22,129 nucleotides of DNA from DATJQA01 sp041169145. GTDB taxonomy: Bacteria > Patescibacteriota > Minisyncoccia > UBA6257 > 2-01-FULL-56-20. Both the position numbers and the translations under genes were made by a program. Positions 21,059 through 22,129 of this stretch are shown here, piece by piece. Location of the stretch: contig JBEEJO010000007.1 of assembly GCA_041169145.1 (NCBI GenBank), positions 1-22,129 on the forward strand, given 5' to 3'. The notes below the pieces were generated by a model. It ran no database searches and was not told where the DNA came from. It saw nothing but the letters and a program-made list of their open reading frames with translations. Within the stretch, counting starts at the first letter, position 1. The number at the start of each line of letters is the position of its first letter.

Positions 21059-22129
21059 CCAAAATACTCTACAAACTATTCCATACCGCGATCATAGGGC
21101 TTTCCACGCACAAGTCCCGCTCGTTGCTTACCATCCTCGGCATCGTCATCGGCATCGCATCCATTATCCTTGTGATGTCGCTCGGCGAAGGAGCGCGGGG
21201 GCTTATTTTGGGAGAGATACAAAGTATCGGTTCAAAAACCCTCGGTATCGCGCCGGGCCGCCAACCAAAAGGCCCTACGGACGTTCTTTCCACATTCACC
21301 GACTCTCTCAAAGAACGCGACCTTGCCGCGTTAAGCGATAAAGCGAACGTCCCGCATGCGGCCACGATCATGCCGGTCGTTTTCGGCAGCCAGGTAGCGT
21401 CATACGGCAGCGACACCTATCGGCCGACGATCATGGGTGCAAGCAGTTATATCGCAAAGCTGTACAATGTCGAAACCAGCGAAGGACGGCTCTTTTCCGA
21501 GGACGAAGTCAAATCATATGCGGACGTCATCGTCATCGGTTCAAAAATTAAAACCGAGCTTTTCGGGAACCTGCCGGCCCTCGATGAGCGCATCAAGATA
21601 AAAGACAAAACCTATCGCGTCATCGGCGTTATCGGCAAAACCGGACAAACATCTTTCTTAAACTTCGACGAGGTGGTTTTCGTCCCCTACACGACCGCGC
21701 AACGATATATTTTCGGCATCAAGTATTTCAACCGTATCGCTATCGAAGCGGACGACGAAGCGAACGTCGAGAGCACCGTCCTCGATGTCAAGATCACGCT
21801 CCGCAACATGCACGGCATCACCGACCCCGAGAAGGACGATTTCTTCGTTGAGACACAGGCTGAAGCGATGAAAACCGTAGGCACCATATTGAGCGTCCTC
21901 ACGCTCTTTCTGGCATCGGTCGCCGCCATTTCGCTCGTCGTCGGCGGCATCGGCATCATGAACATCATGCTCGTATCGGTCACGGAACGAACGCAAGAGA
22001 TCGGTCTCCGGAAAGCCCTCGGTGCGACGAACAAGGACATTCTTCTGCAATTTCTCTGTGAAGCTATCCTCCTTACGCTGACCGGAGGCGTCATCGGCAT
22101 CACCCTCGGCGGTACGCTTTCGTATATCG
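21055..22129 (+). CDS. MacB-like ABC exporter permease (second system), cut by window end
   Basis: 358 codons are present without interruption from the ATG at 21055 to the window edge; about 45-50 residues with the final helix should be missing. An N-terminal membrane segment (about 20-43, LLTILGIVIGIASIILVMSLGEG) is followed by a MacB_PCD extracytoplasmic domain (about 48-275) and then helices starting near 282, with GGIGIMNIMLVSVTERTQEIGLRKALGATNKDIL, the FtsX coupling motif. It is a homologue of the permease at 5688 in the same arrangement of fusion protein, ATPase and permease. Confidence 0.92.
   Translation, partial: MTKILYKLFHTAIIGLSTHKSRSLLTILGIVIGIASIILVMSLGEGARGLILGEIQSIGSKTLGIAPGRQPKGPTDVLSTFTDSLKERDLAALSDKANVPHAATIMPVVFGSQVASYGSDTYRPTIMGASSYIAKLYNVETSEGRLFSEDEVKSYADVIVIGSKIKTELFGNLPALDERIKIKDKTYRVIGVIGKTGQTSFLNFDEVVFVPYTTAQRYIFGIKYFNRIAIEADDEANVESTVLDVKITLRNMHGITDPEKDDFFVETQAEAMKTVGTILSVLTLFLASVAAISLVVGGIGIMNIMLVSVTERTQEIGLRKALGATNKDILLQFLCEAILLTLTGGVIGITLGGTLSYI

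Noticed and set aside
1..22129. tRNA genes, rRNA genes, CRISPR arrays, phage or plasmid genes
   Set aside because: None seen by reading both strands: no cloverleaf with TTCGA arms, no spaced direct repeats, no integrase, replicase or phage structural motifs.

Overview
The window looks like a chromosomal stretch from a candidate-phyla-radiation bacterium (Patescibacteria, most likely a Parcubacteria-type lineage). This is inference: genes are tightly packed with 3-10 nt gaps and ATGA overlaps, Shine-Dalgarno sequences are mostly missing, promoters often sit directly against start codons, and several proteins are of types I associate with that group (short CBS protein, YwbE-like protein, N-terminally anchored 'EVTWYSRL' protein, small secreted protein with a 'TPEEVADRHQTMF' repeat). 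UGA acts as a normal stop, so the standard bacterial code applies. No rRNA, tRNA, CRISPR array or transposase was seen.

Layout. 1-2605 (minus): the start of an anchored protein, then an ABC-2 type exporter (permease and ATPase). 2676-3551 (plus): a secreted M23 peptidase. 3568-4812 (minus): a PilB/GspE-type pilus ATPase. 4908-5680 (plus): a promoter, a cobalamin riboswitch, an intrinsic terminator and a small membrane protein resembling an ECF transporter S component, so probably a B12-responsive uptake gene. 5688-9434 (minus): a MacAB-like exporter (fusion protein, ATPase, FtsX-type permease). 9596-13553 (minus): a compact stress and regulation block with a small secreted protein, a candidate membrane anti-sigma factor, an ECF sigma factor, MsrB, a small membrane protein, a YwbE-like protein, a HATPase of the RsbW type and a cupin. 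13597-14046 (plus): a two-CBS-domain protein with an intrinsic terminator. 14109-14563 (plus): a consensus promoter, a strongly foldable leader and a small membrane protein, closed by a strong terminator. 14631-14814: a nested inverted-repeat element. 14812-16203 (minus): murD. 16258-18698 (plus): an anchored protein, a Nudix hydrolase and an anchored protein with two similar domains. 18764-22129 (plus): a second MacAB-like exporter, cut by the window end.

How the parts may work together. Most of the content concerns the envelope: three ABC exporters, peptidoglycan synthesis and remodelling, pilus assembly, anchored proteins, and a sigma/anti-sigma pair followed by a secreted small protein and an exporter, which would fit an envelope-stress circuit. 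The two most interesting regulatory signals are the cobalamin riboswitch before the S component and the structured leader from 14144 to 14268, whose 5' arm can pair with the strongest Shine-Dalgarno-like sequence I noticed in the window.
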